This document shows, piece after piece, positions 8,682 to 19,309 of a DNA stretch of 64,000 nt. Position numbers and translations under genes: made by a program. The stretch's first letter is position 1. Each line of letters opens with the position of its first letter. The notes beneath the pieces were generated by a model. That model did no database searches. It saw only the letters and a list, made by a program, of their open reading frames with translations, and was not told the DNA's origin. Source of the stretch: Pseudomonadota bacterium (GTDB lineage: Bacteria; Pseudomonadota; Gammaproteobacteria; Steroidobacterales; Woeseiaceae); assembly GCA_027618995.1 (NCBI GenBank), contig JAQCGO010000003.1, positions 1 to 64,000 on the forward strand, written 5' to 3'.

Positions 8682-9950
8682 TTACAACGTTGCGAATACC
8701 TGCCGTGCCGCATCGAGCGTTATGCTGATTTCCTTGTCACCGTGCGCAGCCGATACAAAGCCGGCTTCAAACGCCGATGGCGCGAGATAAACACCGGCGC
8801 GCAACATGCCGTGGAAAAACGCCTTGAATCGAGCCGTATCGGCGTTGGCGACCTGGCTAAAGCTGCGCACAAGTTCGTCGGCAGTGAACACGAAACCGAA
8901 CATGCCGCCTTCACATTCAACGGCAAGGTCGATTGCCGCGGTTTCGGCAACCGCTTTGAGTCCCACGGCAAGTCGCCGGGTTTGTGCGCTCAATGCTGCA
9001 TAGAATCCGGGCTCGTCGATCAAATTCAGTGTGGCCAGTCCGGCCGCCATTGCGACCGGATTGCCCGACAACGTGCCGGCCTGATAAACCGGACCGTCCG
9101 GAGCAATACTCGACATGATGTCGGCGCGGCCGCCGAATGCCGCGGCGGGCATGCCGCCGCCAACGATCTTGCCAAGCGTTGTCAGGTCAGGCTCGATGCC
9201 AAACAATGCCTGTGCGCCGCCTTTCGCCACGCGAAAGCCGGTCATGACCTCGTCGAAAATCAGGATTGCGCCGGCTTTGCTGCACTCCGTGCGCAAGATC
9301 TGCAGAAAGCCCTCAATCGGTGGCACCATGTTCATGTTGCCCGCGATCGGCTCAACGATAACGCAGGCGATCTGGTCGCCGAGCTCGGCAAACGCTGTCA
9401 CGACGGCATCGATATCGTTGTAGCCGAGCGTAATCGTATGCTCGGCGAGCCCTGCCGGCACACCCGGCGAACTTGGCACGCCGAGCGTCAATGCGCCCGA
9501 GCCGGCCTTGATCAGCAGTGAATCCGAGTGACCGTGATAGCAGCCCTCGAATTTGATGATCTTGTCGCGACCGGTATGGCCGCGTGCAAGACGAATCGCG
9601 CTCATGGTCGCCTCGGTACCGGAACTGACCATGCGCAAACGCTGCATCGACGGCATTAGCGCGCGGATCTTTTCCGCGAGCCGCGTTTCGAGCGTGCAGG
9701 GTGCGCCAAAACTCAGCCCGCGCTGCGCGGTCGTAACGACTGCATCGATGACCGCAGGGTGGCTGTGGCCGAGAATCATCGGGCCCCAGGAACCGACATA
9801 GTCGATATAGCGTTTGCCGCCCTCAGCCTCGATCCAGGCGCCCGACGCACTGGCGATAAATACCGGTTCGTCGCCTACACCATTAAATGCGCGTACCGGC
9901 GAGTTCACGCCACCGGCGATGACTTGTTGTGCTTCGGTAAACAGGCTCAT
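8682..9950 (-). CDS. hemL: Glutamate-1-semialdehyde 2,1-aminomutase
   Basis: A PLP enzyme that converts glutamate-1-semialdehyde to 5-aminolevulinate, the second step of the C5 route to heme. The N-terminus [20 protein letters not shown] is diagnostic. [27 protein letters not shown] and [10 protein letters not shown] follow, the last holding the Schiff-base Lys. The 422-residue length is normal. Its ATG overlaps the stop of a decayed TraB/GumN gene as ATGA, which suggests the two were once translationally coupled. The 3' end faces the hairpin at 8647. Confidence 0.96.
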   Translation of the reverse strand: MSLFTEAQQVIAGGVNSPVRAFNGVGDEPVFIASASGAWIEAEGGKRYIDYVGSWGPMILGHSHPAVIDAVVTTAQRGLSFGAPCTLETRLAEKIRALMPSMQRLRMVSSGTEATMSAIRLARGHTGRDKIIKFEGCYHGHSDSLLIKAGSGALTLGVPSSPGVPAGLAEHTITLGYNDIDAVVTAFAELGDQIACVIVEPIAGNMNMVPPIEGFLQILRTECSKAGAILIFDEVMTGFRVAKGGAQALFGIEPDLTTLGKIVGGGMPAAAFGGRADIMSSIAPDGPVYQAGTLSGNPVAMAAGLATLNLIDEPGFYAALSAQTRRLAVGLKAVAETAAIDLAVECEGGMFGFVFTADELVRSFSQVANADTARFKAFFHGMLRAGVYLAPSAFEAGFVSAAHGDKEISITLDAARQVFATL

Positions 9951-10157
9951 TCAGAAATTCCCAGGCGCGATATGGCGATATCGCGTTCATCCAATAATTC
10001 GACCAAACCACCGTCCCCAACCAGGTGTGCCGCGCCAACGACGATCAGGTAGTCCTCATCGTCGTGCAGAAAGTCTACGATCTTATCGATCCAGCTGTGG
10101 TTGCGCTATTGCCAGGAGTTCCTGTACGGTGATCGCAGCCAGCCAGGGCGGCCAGCA
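9947..10157 (-). pseudogene. Relic of a TraB/GumN-family gene
   Basis: Two pieces of a TraB/GumN protein are readable in different frames. Upstream, about 10157-10085, reads PPWLAAITVQELLAIA, like the mid-protein PWLAAL segment. Downstream, 10105-9947, reads RNHSWIDKIVDFL and then YLIVVGAAHLVGDGGLVELL, the conserved C-terminus with its GAxHLVG motif. A TAG sits just before RNHSW, and the residues normally between the two pieces are missing. The N-terminal half is gone; cpdA ends at 10160. The stop TGA overlaps the hemL start by four bases. The family assignment of the C-terminal piece is good; the exact deletion endpoints are inferred. Confidence 0.7.
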
Positions 10158-10159
10158 AT

Positions 10160-10918
10160 TTAGCCACTGGCAACCCAGATCAGCTCATTGCTATGTTGAC
10201 CGTCAGCATCAAGCTCGATGCGACGATAGGCGGGGGGATGATCGTCGATCGCAAATTCGTCACTTCGTACCGCAAACTGGCTGCAGGTCGAGGGCGTAGC
10301 AATGATGCGAATGCCGACGTGCTCAGCCTCATAGTCCTGGTGCACGTGGCCTGAAATCGTGAGGCGTACCTTGCCGGACCGCGCGAGCCGTGCCAGAACG
10401 GCATAACCATTGGCCAGCCCAACCGAATCGAGCCACTTGCTGCCCATGGCGACCGGCGGATGGTGCAGGCAGACCATGACATGGCTCGTGTCCGAGGCAG
10501 CGATGACGGCGTCCAGCCGCGCCAGCTCAGCATCGCTAACCGATCCACCGGCCTGATCGGCGATGCAACTGTCGAGGCCGACAATCAGCCACCGGTCCTG
10601 CACGACGGTGTCGCAATAATAAAATGGCGGCTCGTTGAGCGCCGCCTGCATCAACGCACGCACGTCGTGATTACCCGGCACACAATACACCGGCAGATCC
10701 AGGCTCTTGAGCAGCGCGCGGAAATGGACGTAGGCCTCTTTGCTGTCATCCTGAACCAGGTCGCCCGTCACCATGACCAGGTCGGCGCGCCAGTTACCTG
10801 CCTGGTAATGCGCCAGCACCGCCGATAATGATGCAAAAGTTACGGTGCCGCGCAGGCTGCCGTTCAGATCTGCGAACAGGTGTGGGTCTGTCAGATGCAG
10901 GACCCGAAGCAATCTCAA
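10160..10918 (-). CDS. cpdA: CpdA-like cyclic nucleotide phosphodiesterase (calcineurin-type)
   Basis: A class III metallophosphoesterase of 252 residues. All metal-site blocks are visible in order: LTDPHLF (D..H), [23 protein letters not shown] and GHVHQDYE. This arrangement matches bacterial CpdA, which hydrolyses 3',5'-cAMP to AMP and so lowers CRP signalling. The gene overlaps the end of ahcY by four bases (ATGA), placing it as the third gene of a metK-ahcY-cpdA unit. The substrate is inferred from the family; other small phosphodiesters are possible. Confidence 0.85.
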   Translation of the reverse strand: MRLLRVLHLTDPHLFADLNGSLRGTVTFASLSAVLAHYQAGNWRADLVMVTGDLVQDDSKEAYVHFRALLKSLDLPVYCVPGNHDVRALMQAALNEPPFYYCDTVVQDRWLIVGLDSCIADQAGGSVSDAELARLDAVIAASDTSHVMVCLHHPPVAMGSKWLDSVGLANGYAVLARLARSGKVRLTISGHVHQDYEAEHVGIRIIATPSTCSQFAVRSDEFAIDDHPPAYRRIELDADGQHSNELIWVASG

Positions 10919-12228
10919 TACCTGTAGTGATCAGGCTTATACGGTCCGTCCTTGTCCACACCGAGGTACTCGGCTTGCTTGGCGGTCAATTCAGTGAGTT
11001 TTGCGTCGATCCTGCCGAGATGCAGCCTCGCGACCTTCTCGTCGAGGTGCTTCGGCAGTACATACACGCGATTTTCGTAGTTCGCAGCGTTTTGCCACAG
11101 CTCGATCTGCGCCAGTACCTGGTTCGAGAAAGAGTTCGACATGACGAAACTCGGATGGCCGGAGGCACATCCAAGATTCACGAGGCGACCCTCGGCGAGC
11201 AGGATGATGCGCTTGCCATTCGGAAAAATAATGTGATCGACCTGCGGCTTGATGTTCTCCCACTTGAATTTCTTCAGGTGCGCGACGTCAATCTCGTTGT
11301 CGAAGTGGCCGATATTGCAGACGATCGCCTGGTTTTTCAGGCGCTCGAGCTGCGCGCCGCTGACCACATGGTGGTTACCGGTCGCCGTTACGATGATGTC
11401 GGCCAGTTCGCAAACCTCATCCAGGCGCACGACCCGGTAACCTTCCATCGCCGCTTGCAGCGCGCTAATAGGGTCAATTTCGGTCACCCAAACGGTCGCA
11501 CCGAGTCCGCGCAGCGACTGCGCGCAGCCCTTGCCGACGTCGCCGTATCCGCACACGATCGCAACCTTGCCGGCGATCATGACATCGGTCGCGCGCTTGA
11601 TGCCGTCAACCAGTGACTCGCGACAACCGTACAGGTTGTCGAATTTGGACTTGGTGACGGAATCATTGACGTTGAATGCCGGGCAGGCGAGCGAGCCGTC
11701 CTTCATCATGTCGTACAGACGTTTTACTCCGGTCGTCGTTTCTTCCGACAGACCCTTCACCTTTTTCATCAGCGCCGGATACTTGTCGTGCATGACCATC
11801 GTCAGGTCACCGCCGTCATCGAGAATCATGTTCGGTGTCCAGCCACCCGGTCCCTTGATGGTCTGCTCGACGCACCACCAGTACTCGTCCTCGGTTTCAC
11901 CTTTCCAGGCGAATACGGGTACACCGGTCGCCGCTATGGCGGCCGCCGCGTGATCCTGGGTCGAGAAAATATTGCACGATGACCAGCGGATATCGGCGCC
12001 AAGTGCACGCAGGGTTTCAATGAGTACAGCAGTCTGAATGGTCATGTGCAGGCAGCCGGTCAAACGAACCCCGGCCAGCGGCTGGCTTTTGCCGAATTCC
12101 TTGCGCAATGCCATGAGGCCCGGCATTTCGGTCTCGGCAATCTGGATTTCCTTGCGGCCCCACTCGGCGAGTGAGATGTCCGCGACTTTGTAATCGCTTG
12201 TGTTGATGGCGACAGCTTTGCTGCTCAT
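10915..12228 (-). CDS. ahcY: S-adenosylhomocysteinase
   Basis: It cleaves S-adenosylhomocysteine to adenosine and homocysteine with tightly bound NAD, removing the product that inhibits methyltransferases. The N-terminus has [20 protein letters not shown], the substrate region [16 protein letters not shown], the NAD fold [18 protein letters not shown], and the C-terminus ends KPDHYRY, as family members do. It is 437 residues long. It lies 25 bases after metK with an RBS (CAGGAGAAACCG) and overlaps cpdA. I looked for an SAH riboswitch ahead of ahcY and metK and saw none. Confidence 0.97.
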   Translation of the reverse strand: MSSKAVAINTSDYKVADISLAEWGRKEIQIAETEMPGLMALRKEFGKSQPLAGVRLTGCLHMTIQTAVLIETLRALGADIRWSSCNIFSTQDHAAAAIAATGVPVFAWKGETEDEYWWCVEQTIKGPGGWTPNMILDDGGDLTMVMHDKYPALMKKVKGLSEETTTGVKRLYDMMKDGSLACPAFNVNDSVTKSKFDNLYGCRESLVDGIKRATDVMIAGKVAIVCGYGDVGKGCAQSLRGLGATVWVTEIDPISALQAAMEGYRVVRLDEVCELADIIVTATGNHHVVSGAQLERLKNQAIVCNIGHFDNEIDVAHLKKFKWENIKPQVDHIIFPNGKRIILLAEGRLVNLGCASGHPSFVMSNSFSNQVLAQIELWQNAANYENRVYVLPKHLDEKVARLHLGRIDAKLTELTAKQAEYLGVDKDGPYKPDHYRY

Positions 12229-12253
12229 CGGTTTCTCCTGGATAAATGTTTGT

Positions 12254-13414
12254 TCAGGCAGCGGCTGCGCCGGCCAGTGCGTCGGCTTTGTCGGTTCTTT
12301 CCCAACTCAGGTCGAGATCTTCCCGTCCGAAGTGACCGTAAGCGGCAGTTGGCCTGTAAATAGGTCGCAGCAAGTCGAGCATGCGCAGAATGCCGTAGGG
12401 GCGAAGATCAAAATTCTCCCGAATCAGCGCCGTCAGTCTGCCATCCGACACTTTGCCGGTGCCGAAAGTCTCGACACTGATCGACGTCGGTTCGGCGACC
12501 CCGATCGCATACGACACCTGGATCTCGCAGCGGTCGGCAAGTCCGGCCGCCACGATGTTCTTGGCGACATAGCGGGCGGCATACGCGGCGGACCGGTCGA
12601 CCTTGGACGGGTCCTTGCCGGAAAACGCGCCACCGCCATGGCGTGCAGCGCCGCCATAGGTGTCGACAATGATTTTCCGGCCGGTCAGACCGCAGTCACC
12701 CATCGGTCCGCCAATTTCAAACCGGCCGGTCGGGTTGATGTGGTACTTGGTCGCAGCGCTGATCCATTCTTTTGGCAGCACGGGCTTGATGATATCTTCC
12801 ATGATGCCGTCGCGCAAATCGGCCATCGATACATCGGGGCTGTGCTGCGATGACAATACGACGGCGTCGATCGCGATCGGTACCGCATCCTTGTATTTGA
12901 AGGTCACCTGGCTTTTGGCATCCGGACGCAACCACGGCAGGGTGCCGTTCTTGCGCATCTCGGCCTGGCGGCGTACCAGGCGATGTGAAAATGTGATCGG
13001 CGCCGGCATCAGCACATCCGTTTCATTCGTGGCGTAACCGAACATGAGCCCCTGGTCGCCCGCACCCTGATTCTCGGCCGTATCGCGGTCGACGCCCTGT
13101 TTGATATCGGGGGATTGCTTGCCGATGGCATTCAAAACGGCGCAGCTGGCGCCATCGAAACCCAGCTCCGAGCTGTTGTAACCAATCTCCAGAATCGTAT
13201 TGCGCACAATCTTTTCGAAGTCGACGACCGCGCTGGTCGTAATTTCGCCGGCCAGCACCACCATGCCGGTCTTGACCAAAGTTTCACACGCAACTCTTGC
13301 GCCCCTGTCCTGCTCGAGGATCGCGTCCAGAATGGCGTCAGAAATCTGATCGGAGACCTTGTCCGGGTGTCCTTCCGATACGGATTCCGAGGTAAACAGA
13401 AATGCATCTCTCAT
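12254..13414 (-). CDS. metK: S-adenosylmethionine synthetase
   Basis: It makes SAM from methionine and ATP, releasing Pi and PPi. Signatures: [16 protein letters not shown] near residue 15, [16 protein letters not shown], and [20 protein letters not shown]. The 386-residue length matches the bacterial enzyme. It is the first gene of the minus-strand metK-ahcY-cpdA unit. The 184-base region shared with divergent tkt has a -10-like TACAAT on the minus strand (13453-13448) without a convincing -35. PPi made here could feed the PPi-using enzymes at the left of the window. Confidence 0.97.
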   Translation of the reverse strand: MRDAFLFTSESVSEGHPDKVSDQISDAILDAILEQDRGARVACETLVKTGMVVLAGEITTSAVVDFEKIVRNTILEIGYNSSELGFDGASCAVLNAIGKQSPDIKQGVDRDTAENQGAGDQGLMFGYATNETDVLMPAPITFSHRLVRRQAEMRKNGTLPWLRPDAKSQVTFKYKDAVPIAIDAVVLSSQHSPDVSMADLRDGIMEDIIKPVLPKEWISAATKYHINPTGRFEIGGPMGDCGLTGRKIIVDTYGGAARHGGGAFSGKDPSKVDRSAAYAARYVAKNIVAAGLADRCEIQVSYAIGVAEPTSISVETFGTGKVSDGRLTALIRENFDLRPYGILRMLDLLRPIYRPTAAYGHFGREDLDLSWERTDKADALAGAAAA

Positions 13415-13598
13415 GTCGCTGCTTCAACAGTTCGCTTGGGGGATCGCATTGTAGCCCAAGCTTTGAGCACGAAACCATAGCGCTTCGCGCCTGCAACTTG
13501 CGGCATGCGGTCTAAACAGTCAAAATGCGCGGCGCGCAAATGCGAAAATTCAGCCGATTCACCATAAGGCCCTTGTGCCGGACTAATAAATCACCCTG

Positions 13599-15620
13599 AT
13601 GTCACAACAAATCAAGCCTGTCGTGCGGCCCGCACGGCGTGAGCTCGCCAATGCTATTCGCGCGCTCTCCATGGATGCGGTGCAAGCCGCGAACTCAGGC
13701 CACCCCGGCGCACCGATGGGCATGGCCGACATCGCCGAAGTGCTCTGGAATGACTATCTCAAGCACAATCCGGGCAATGCCCGCTGGACGAATCGCGATC
13801 GCTTCTTGCTGTCCAACGGTCATGCATCGATGTTGTTGTACAGTTTGCTGCACCTGAGTGGCTACGATCTGTCGCTGGAAGAGATCAAAAACTTCCGCCA
13901 GTTCGGTTCTCGCACCGCCGGGCACCCCGAGTACGACCCCGAGCTGTCAATAGAGACGACGACCGGGCCGCTGGGGCAGGGCATCAGCAACGCGGTTGGC
14001 ATGGCGCTGGCGGAAAAAATGCTGGCGGCACAGTTTAATCGGCCCGGCTTCGATGTCGTCGATCACCGCACCTGGGTGTTTCTGGGCGACGGCTGCCTGA
14101 TGGAAGGCATTTCGCATGAAGCCTGTTCGCTGGCCGGCACACTGCAGCTCGGCAAACTGGTTGCGATTTATGACGACAACAATATTTCGATCGACGGTGA
14201 GGTCGGCGGCTGGTTCACGGATGACACGGTAAAACGTTTCGAGGCTTACGGCTGGCAGGTCATCGCGGATGTTGACGGCCACGATAGCAACGCTATCGCC
14301 GCCGCCTTTGATCAGGCCACGGCTGACACGTCGCGACCGACATTGATTTGTTGCAAAACGATCATCGGATTCGGCGCACCCAACAAGCAGGGTACAGCGG
14401 CTACGCACGGCGCACCGCTCGGCGATGAGGAAATTGCCGCCGCACGGGCCGAGCTTGGCTGGCAGGCGGCGCCGTTCGAGATTGCCGACGATATCAGCGC
14501 AGCCTGGAACGGCCACGCACGCGGCGCCGCAGAAGAGCAAGCCTGGCAAAAGTGTTTTGACGAGTATGCGGCAACGCACCCGCAGCTGGCGGCCGAGTTG
14601 CAGCGCCGGCAGAACCGGCTATTGCCTGCGGACTGGCCAGAGTTCGCGACCAAAGCGATCGCAGAAATTGACGCTGCCGGCAAATCGATTGCGACGCGGC
14701 AGGCCTCGCTACTGGCGTTGAACGCATTTGCGCCAAAATTGCCCGAGCTGGTGGGTGGCTCGGCAGACCTGACCGGTTCAAATCTGACCAGGCACGCAAC
14801 TTCATCCGTAGTAACGGGCGACGATGCGCGAGGTAACTACCTCTATTTCGGCGTGCGTGAATTCGGCATGTCGGCGATTTGTAATGGGATTGCCCTGCAT
14901 AGCGGCTGCATTCCTTACAGCGGCACATTCCTGACCTTCTCTGACTATGCGCGCAATGCGTTGCGTATGGCGGCCTTGATGAGGATACAGAATATTTTCG
15001 TGTACACGCATGATTCGATAGGACTCGGCGAGGACGGACCGACCCATCAGCCGGTCGAGCACACCGCGTCGCTGCGCCTGATGCCGAACATGCGTGTCTG
15101 GCGGCCCTGCGACACGGTTGAAACAGCGATCGCGTGGCGCGATGCGATCGAGCGCCGTGATGGCCCAACCAGCCTGGTGCTGACTCGCCAGAGCTTGCCG
15201 CACCAGCAACGGGATGCGACGCAAATCAACGCTATCGCGCGCGGCGGATACATTCTCAGGGACTCGGCAGGCCAACCAGACCTGATCTTGATTGCGACCG
15301 GCTCGGAGGTCGCGTTGGCGATGGACGCGGCGGCGAAACTGGCGAGCGACGGTGTCGCGGTACGAGTGGTTTCGATGCCCTGCACCGATTTGTTCGATGC
15401 GCAAAGTAACGAGTATCGTGAGCAGGTATTGCCGGTAGCGGTCACGGTGCGTGTGGTTATCGAAGCGGGCGTCACTGCCACATGGTGGCGTTACGCGGGA
15501 TCGGTCGGTCGCGTTATCGGCATGGACTGCTTCGGCGAATCCGCCCCGGCGGACGAACTTTTCAAACACTTCGGCTTTGCGACTGAAAACGTCGTTAAGG
15601 TCGCACGTGAGTTGCTGTAA
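13599..15620 (+). CDS. tkt: Transketolase
   Basis: A thiamine-diphosphate enzyme moving two-carbon units between ketose and aldose phosphates in the pentose phosphate pathway. The N-terminus has [20 protein letters not shown]; the ThDP-binding GDGCLMEG continues toward the metal-binding Asn in [10 protein letters not shown]; the pyrimidine-binding domain has [17 protein letters not shown]. The 673-residue length is normal. It is the first gene of a tkt-gap-pgk run, 28 bases ahead of gap, and is divergent from metK. Confidence 0.97.
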   Translation: MSQQIKPVVRPARRELANAIRALSMDAVQAANSGHPGAPMGMADIAEVLWNDYLKHNPGNARWTNRDRFLLSNGHASMLLYSLLHLSGYDLSLEEIKNFRQFGSRTAGHPEYDPELSIETTTGPLGQGISNAVGMALAEKMLAAQFNRPGFDVVDHRTWVFLGDGCLMEGISHEACSLAGTLQLGKLVAIYDDNNISIDGEVGGWFTDDTVKRFEAYGWQVIADVDGHDSNAIAAAFDQATADTSRPTLICCKTIIGFGAPNKQGTAATHGAPLGDEEIAAARAELGWQAAPFEIADDISAAWNGHARGAAEEQAWQKCFDEYAATHPQLAAELQRRQNRLLPADWPEFATKAIAEIDAAGKSIATRQASLLALNAFAPKLPELVGGSADLTGSNLTRHATSSVVTGDDARGNYLYFGVREFGMSAICNGIALHSGCIPYSGTFLTFSDYARNALRMAALMRIQNIFVYTHDSIGLGEDGPTHQPVEHTASLRLMPNMRVWRPCDTVETAIAWRDAIERRDGPTSLVLTRQSLPHQQRDATQINAIARGGYILRDSAGQPDLILIATGSEVALAMDAAAKLASDGVAVRVVSMPCTDLFDAQSNEYREQVLPVAVTVRVVIEAGVTATWWRYAGSVGRVIGMDCFGESAPADELFKHFGFATENVVKVARELL

Positions 15621-15647
15621 ACAAATGATTTTAGTCGGGAGACAGGA

Positions 15648-16658
15648 ATGACCATCAAGGTTGGAATTAACGGCTATGGCCGCATCGGCCGAAACATGTT
15701 GCGCGCACTGTATGAGAGCGGCAAAAACTCAGAGATCGAAATTGTTGCCGTTAATGATCTTGGAAACGCGAATACCAACGCACACCTGACGCGGCGCGAC
15801 ACGGCGCACGGCCGGTTCCCAGGCACGGTCGAGGTCGACGGCGACTACATGATCGTTAATGGCGATCGTATTCGCGTCCTCACCGAGCGCGATCCGGCGA
15901 AACTTCCATGGGCTGAACTCGGCGTGGAAATGGTCTTCGAATCGACCGGATTTTTCACGACGCGTGCCACTGCCGGCAAGCATCTTGAAGCCGGCGCCAA
16001 GAAAGTGATTATTTCGGCGCCGGGCGGTGAAGGCATTGACGCGACCATCGTTTATGGCGTCAACCACAACATTCTCAAGTCGACCGATACCATCATTTCC
16101 AACGCGTCCTGCACGACCAACTGCCTCGCGCCGCTGGTCAAACCACTGCACGATGAGATCGGCGTCGAGCACGGCATTATGACGACGATTCATGCCTACA
16201 CCAACGACCAGGTGTTGACCGATGTGTTCCACTCGGACCTGCGCCGGGCGCGCTCCGCGACGATGTCGCAGATTCCGACCAAGACCGGTGCCGCCGCAGC
16301 CGTGGGGCTCGTGCTGCCCGAACTGAACGGCAAACTGGACGGGTTTTCGATGCGTATCCCGACGATCAATGTGTCCGCCGTGGACCTGACCTTCGTCGCA
16401 TCACGCAAGACCACTATTGCCGAGATCAACGAGGTGATGAAGAAAGCGAGCGAGGGTTCGCTCAAGGGCATTCTGACCTACAACGACGAGCCACTGGTTT
16501 CCGTCGACTTCAACCATGACCCGGCATCATCGATCTATGACGCCACCCTGACCAAGGTCATGCAGGGCACGCTGGTCAAGGTCTGTGCCTGGTATGACAA
16601 CGAATGGGGCTTCTCGAACCGGATGCTGGATACGGCGATCGCGTTCTACCACGCCTGA
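15648..16658 (+). CDS. gap: Glyceraldehyde-3-phosphate dehydrogenase (type I)
   Basis: It oxidises glyceraldehyde 3-phosphate to 1,3-bisphosphoglycerate. The Rossmann motif [10 protein letters not shown] is at residues 8-17, and the catalytic Cys155 is in SNASCTTNC. The Asp in VNDLGN at the end of the second strand favours NAD, while [11 protein letters not shown] is the variant of the usual YDSVHGRF segment. The length is 336 residues. A strong RBS (GGGAGACAGG) precedes the ATG. It lies between tkt and pgk, the order common in gammaproteobacterial glycolytic/Calvin-type clusters. Confidence 0.96.
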   Translation: MTIKVGINGYGRIGRNMLRALYESGKNSEIEIVAVNDLGNANTNAHLTRRDTAHGRFPGTVEVDGDYMIVNGDRIRVLTERDPAKLPWAELGVEMVFESTGFFTTRATAGKHLEAGAKKVIISAPGGEGIDATIVYGVNHNILKSTDTIISNASCTTNCLAPLVKPLHDEIGVEHGIMTTIHAYTNDQVLTDVFHSDLRRARSATMSQIPTKTGAAAAVGLVLPELNGKLDGFSMRIPTINVSAVDLTFVASRKTTIAEINEVMKKASEGSLKGILTYNDEPLVSVDFNHDPASSIYDATLTKVMQGTLVKVCAWYDNEWGFSNRMLDTAIAFYHA

Positions 16659-16675
16659 CCCCGGACATTTCCGAC

Positions 16676-17854
16676 ATGCCCGTCATCAACATGCTCGACC
16701 TGGAACTGGCGGGCAAGCGCGTGCTGATCCGCGAGGATCTGAACGTGCCGATCGCCGACGGCGTGGTCAGCAGTGACGCGCGGATTCGCGCGGCATTGCC
16801 GACCATTCAGGCCGCCCTCGAGGCCGCCGCCGCGGTCATGCTGATGTCGCACCTCGGCCGTCCAACCGAAGGTCAGTCAGAGGAAAAATACTCGCTGCTG
16901 CCGGTTGCAAGATGTCTTGGCGATATGCTCGGACGCGACGTACCGCTCGTCACCGACTGGATCGACGGCGTGGATATTCGGCCCGGAGAGGTCGTGCTGC
17001 TGGAGAACGTACGGTTCCTGGCGGGAGAGAATGCTAATGATCCTGCGCTGGCAAAAAAGATGGCAGCGCTCTGCGATGTGTTTGTCATGGATGCCTTCGG
17101 TACAGCGCATCGCGCGCAGGCCAGCACCTATGGTGTCGCGGAGTTCGCTGCGATTGCCTGCGCGGGACCTCTGTTAAGCGCAGAACTTGCGGCGCTGGAA
17201 AAGGCGCTCGGCAATCCGGCGCGGCCGATGGTGGCCATTGTCGGCGGCTCCAAGGTCTCGACCAAGCTGTCGGTGCTCGATGCGCTGGCCAACATCGTCG
17301 ATACGCTGATTGTTGGTGGCGGCATCGCGAATACTTTCATCGCGGCCGCCGGGCAAAATGTGGGCAAGTCCCTGCACGAAGCCGACATGCTCGACACGGC
17401 CCGGAGGCTGGCGACTAACGAATCGGACAGAGCTCAAATACCCGTGCCGACCGATGTGGTGGTAGCGACCGAATTTTCGGCCACGGCCACGGCCACGGTC
17501 AAAGCGGTCGAAGACGTACAGGACGATGAGTTGATCCTCGATATCGGTCCCGCGACAGCCAGGAACTTTGCCGACATCCTGGCGAGCGCCGGCACCATTA
17601 TCTGGAATGGTCCGGTCGGCGTATTTGAATTCGACGCATTCGGCAACGGGACACGCGTGCTGGCGGAGGCAATTGCGGCGAGCCCGGCGTTTTCCATCGC
17701 GGGTGGTGGCGACACGCTGGCAGCCATCGACAAGTACGGCGTTGCGGACGGGATTTCCTACATATCCACCGGCGGCGGAGCGTTTCTTGAGTTTGTCGAA
17801 GGCAAGACCCTGCCTGCCGTCGAAATCCTTACACGGCGGGCCACGGGCCGGTAA
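16676..17854 (+). CDS. pgk: Phosphoglycerate kinase
   Basis: It transfers phosphate from 1,3-bisphosphoglycerate to ADP. The chosen ATG at 16676 gives [19 protein letters not shown], matching family N-termini; the frame is open upstream into the end of gap but carries nothing conserved. Motifs: [33 protein letters not shown] and the C-terminal GGGDTLAAI. It has 392 residues. It starts 17 bases after gap and its end overlaps the opposing PhoX gene by 26 bases, so the two 3' ends share sequence. Confidence 0.96.
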   Translation: MPVINMLDLELAGKRVLIREDLNVPIADGVVSSDARIRAALPTIQAALEAAAAVMLMSHLGRPTEGQSEEKYSLLPVARCLGDMLGRDVPLVTDWIDGVDIRPGEVVLLENVRFLAGENANDPALAKKMAALCDVFVMDAFGTAHRAQASTYGVAEFAAIACAGPLLSAELAALEKALGNPARPMVAIVGGSKVSTKLSVLDALANIVDTLIVGGGIANTFIAAAGQNVGKSLHEADMLDTARRLATNESDRAQIPVPTDVVVATEFSATATATVKAVEDVQDDELILDIGPATARNFADILASAGTIIWNGPVGVFEFDAFGNGTRVLAEAIAASPAFSIAGGGDTLAAIDKYGVADGISYISTGGGAFLEFVEGKTLPAVEILTRRATGR

Positions 17855-19190
17855 TCGCCAGCGTCATCCCGGGATACTGGATATTCACGAACAGGATGTC
17901 GCCTGCCGGCGAAAAGCACGCGCCCGTCAGTTCCGAGTTCGAGTACGCGTTGTCAGCCACCGCGTATTGCGTGCCGTCCGGACCGATGCCGACAATACCG
18001 CAGTGCGCGCCGGTATCTTCGCAGACCAGCAGGTCGCCCCACGGTGCAAGCGTGATGTTATCCGCATTTCGTAGCAGCGAATTCTCGGTGGCTTCGGCGA
18101 GCAGTGTGAGTGCACCTGGCCGGTCGTTTTCCTGTGCGGTACCCTCGTGCGCGCTGGGTGTATAGGCAAAAACCTGGCCTAGACGCGCGCGCCCGCCGAT
18201 CGTGCAGGAAAACGCGAAGTCGTCGCCTGCCGCGCACAGGCCCTCGCCGCGGGCGAATGTCGCCGCTCCCAGGTTCGCCCCGTCTTCACGCAAGTCATCG
18301 CTATCACGGTCGACCTGGTCAAGGTCCAGCCAACGTGTTGGCAGTGACTCGCCGACTCGCAGGTCTGGTAATCGCGACCAGTTGTCGGTCGTAAAGGACG
18401 ACTCGCCGACAATCGCAAGCGCCTGCAGGCGGCCGCCGGCAAGCAGCTGTCCACGCTGGTTCGGTATATATCGGTAGAAGAGGCTGTTATTGCGGTCTTC
18501 GGTCAGGTAAACGATGCCACTCGCGGCATGCACCGCGGCCGCTTCATGCATGAATTTTCCCATCGCCTTGATCGGCTGCGGCTCGATCAGCCCGCTGGCC
18601 TCTGCAGGAACTTCAAAAACATAGCCGTGCGGCTGCTCGCGGTGCCGGCCGAGGAAACTGCCAGGGTTTGAGAAACTTTCTTCACACGAGAGCCAGCTGC
18701 CCCAGGGCGTTGCCCCGCCCGAGCAGTTGATCTCGGTGCCCGCCAGGCTCAAAAACTGACGTTCAGTCTTGCCGCTGGCGGGGTTGTAGATTGTAGTAGT
18801 CGTGCCGCCAGCCGAGGGCGTCGTGCGCTTGCCAGCATCGTACAATTTCGGCCAGACAAATTCGGGTATGGACGCGACATCGGGCCCGTAAGCACTGACC
18901 GCGAGTTCGTCAATCGCCAGCTCGTGGTTGCAGACCAGGATAATACGGCCGTCTTTGCTGGCGAATGCGGCCATATCGTCATGTGCATCCGGTACCCGCA
19001 GCCCGTCATCCATCCGTTGGCCGGCTGACGAAACGACCCGGTAACTGAAACCGGCCGGCAGATCGAGGATGCGACGAGGGTCCGGGTGCAGCGCACCGAA
19101 TCGAGATTCCGCAGCACGAATCGCAGCGGGCAACGTGGGTACGACCGCCGCGGCGGCGAGGCTTTGCAAAAATCGGCGGCGTTGCAACAT
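17829..19190 (-). CDS. PhoX-family (DUF839) phosphatase, Tat-exported
   Basis: A 453-residue protein with a twin-arginine signal ([15 protein letters not shown], ending near [10 protein letters not shown]), so it is exported folded. The body carries PhoX/DUF839 blocks: [52 protein letters not shown] and the C-terminal [19 protein letters not shown]. PhoX enzymes are Ca/Fe-dependent alkaline phosphatases that release phosphate from organic esters, but many DUF839 proteins are uncharacterised. It opposes pgk with a 26-base overlap and breaks up the glycolytic run. Confidence 0.85.
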   Translation of the reverse strand: MLQRRRFLQSLAAAAVVPTLPAAIRAAESRFGALHPDPRRILDLPAGFSYRVVSSAGQRMDDGLRVPDAHDDMAAFASKDGRIILVCNHELAIDELAVSAYGPDVASIPEFVWPKLYDAGKRTTPSAGGTTTTIYNPASGKTERQFLSLAGTEINCSGGATPWGSWLSCEESFSNPGSFLGRHREQPHGYVFEVPAEASGLIEPQPIKAMGKFMHEAAAVHAASGIVYLTEDRNNSLFYRYIPNQRGQLLAGGRLQALAIVGESSFTTDNWSRLPDLRVGESLPTRWLDLDQVDRDSDDLREDGANLGAATFARGEGLCAAGDDFAFSCTIGGRARLGQVFAYTPSAHEGTAQENDRPGALTLLAEATENSLLRNADNITLAPWGDLLVCEDTGAHCGIVGIGPDGTQYAVADNAYSNSELTGACFSPAGDILFVNIQYPGMTLAITGPWPAV

Positions 19191-19309
19191 TCCGTGCTCC
19201 AGGCTCGGGGAGGTGACGGGTCAGAATACCGCCTTTGTCTGACAAGCCAAAGCCATATCAATGTTTTTTCCACCGTTGGTCCGTGCCGGCTTGTGCAATA
19301 ATCGCCGCC

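Noticed and set aside
13415-13598. Possible SAM or SAH riboswitch ahead of metK-ahcY
   Set aside because: I looked for the conserved SAH-riboswitch core and SAM-type pseudoknot segments on the minus strand and found none.
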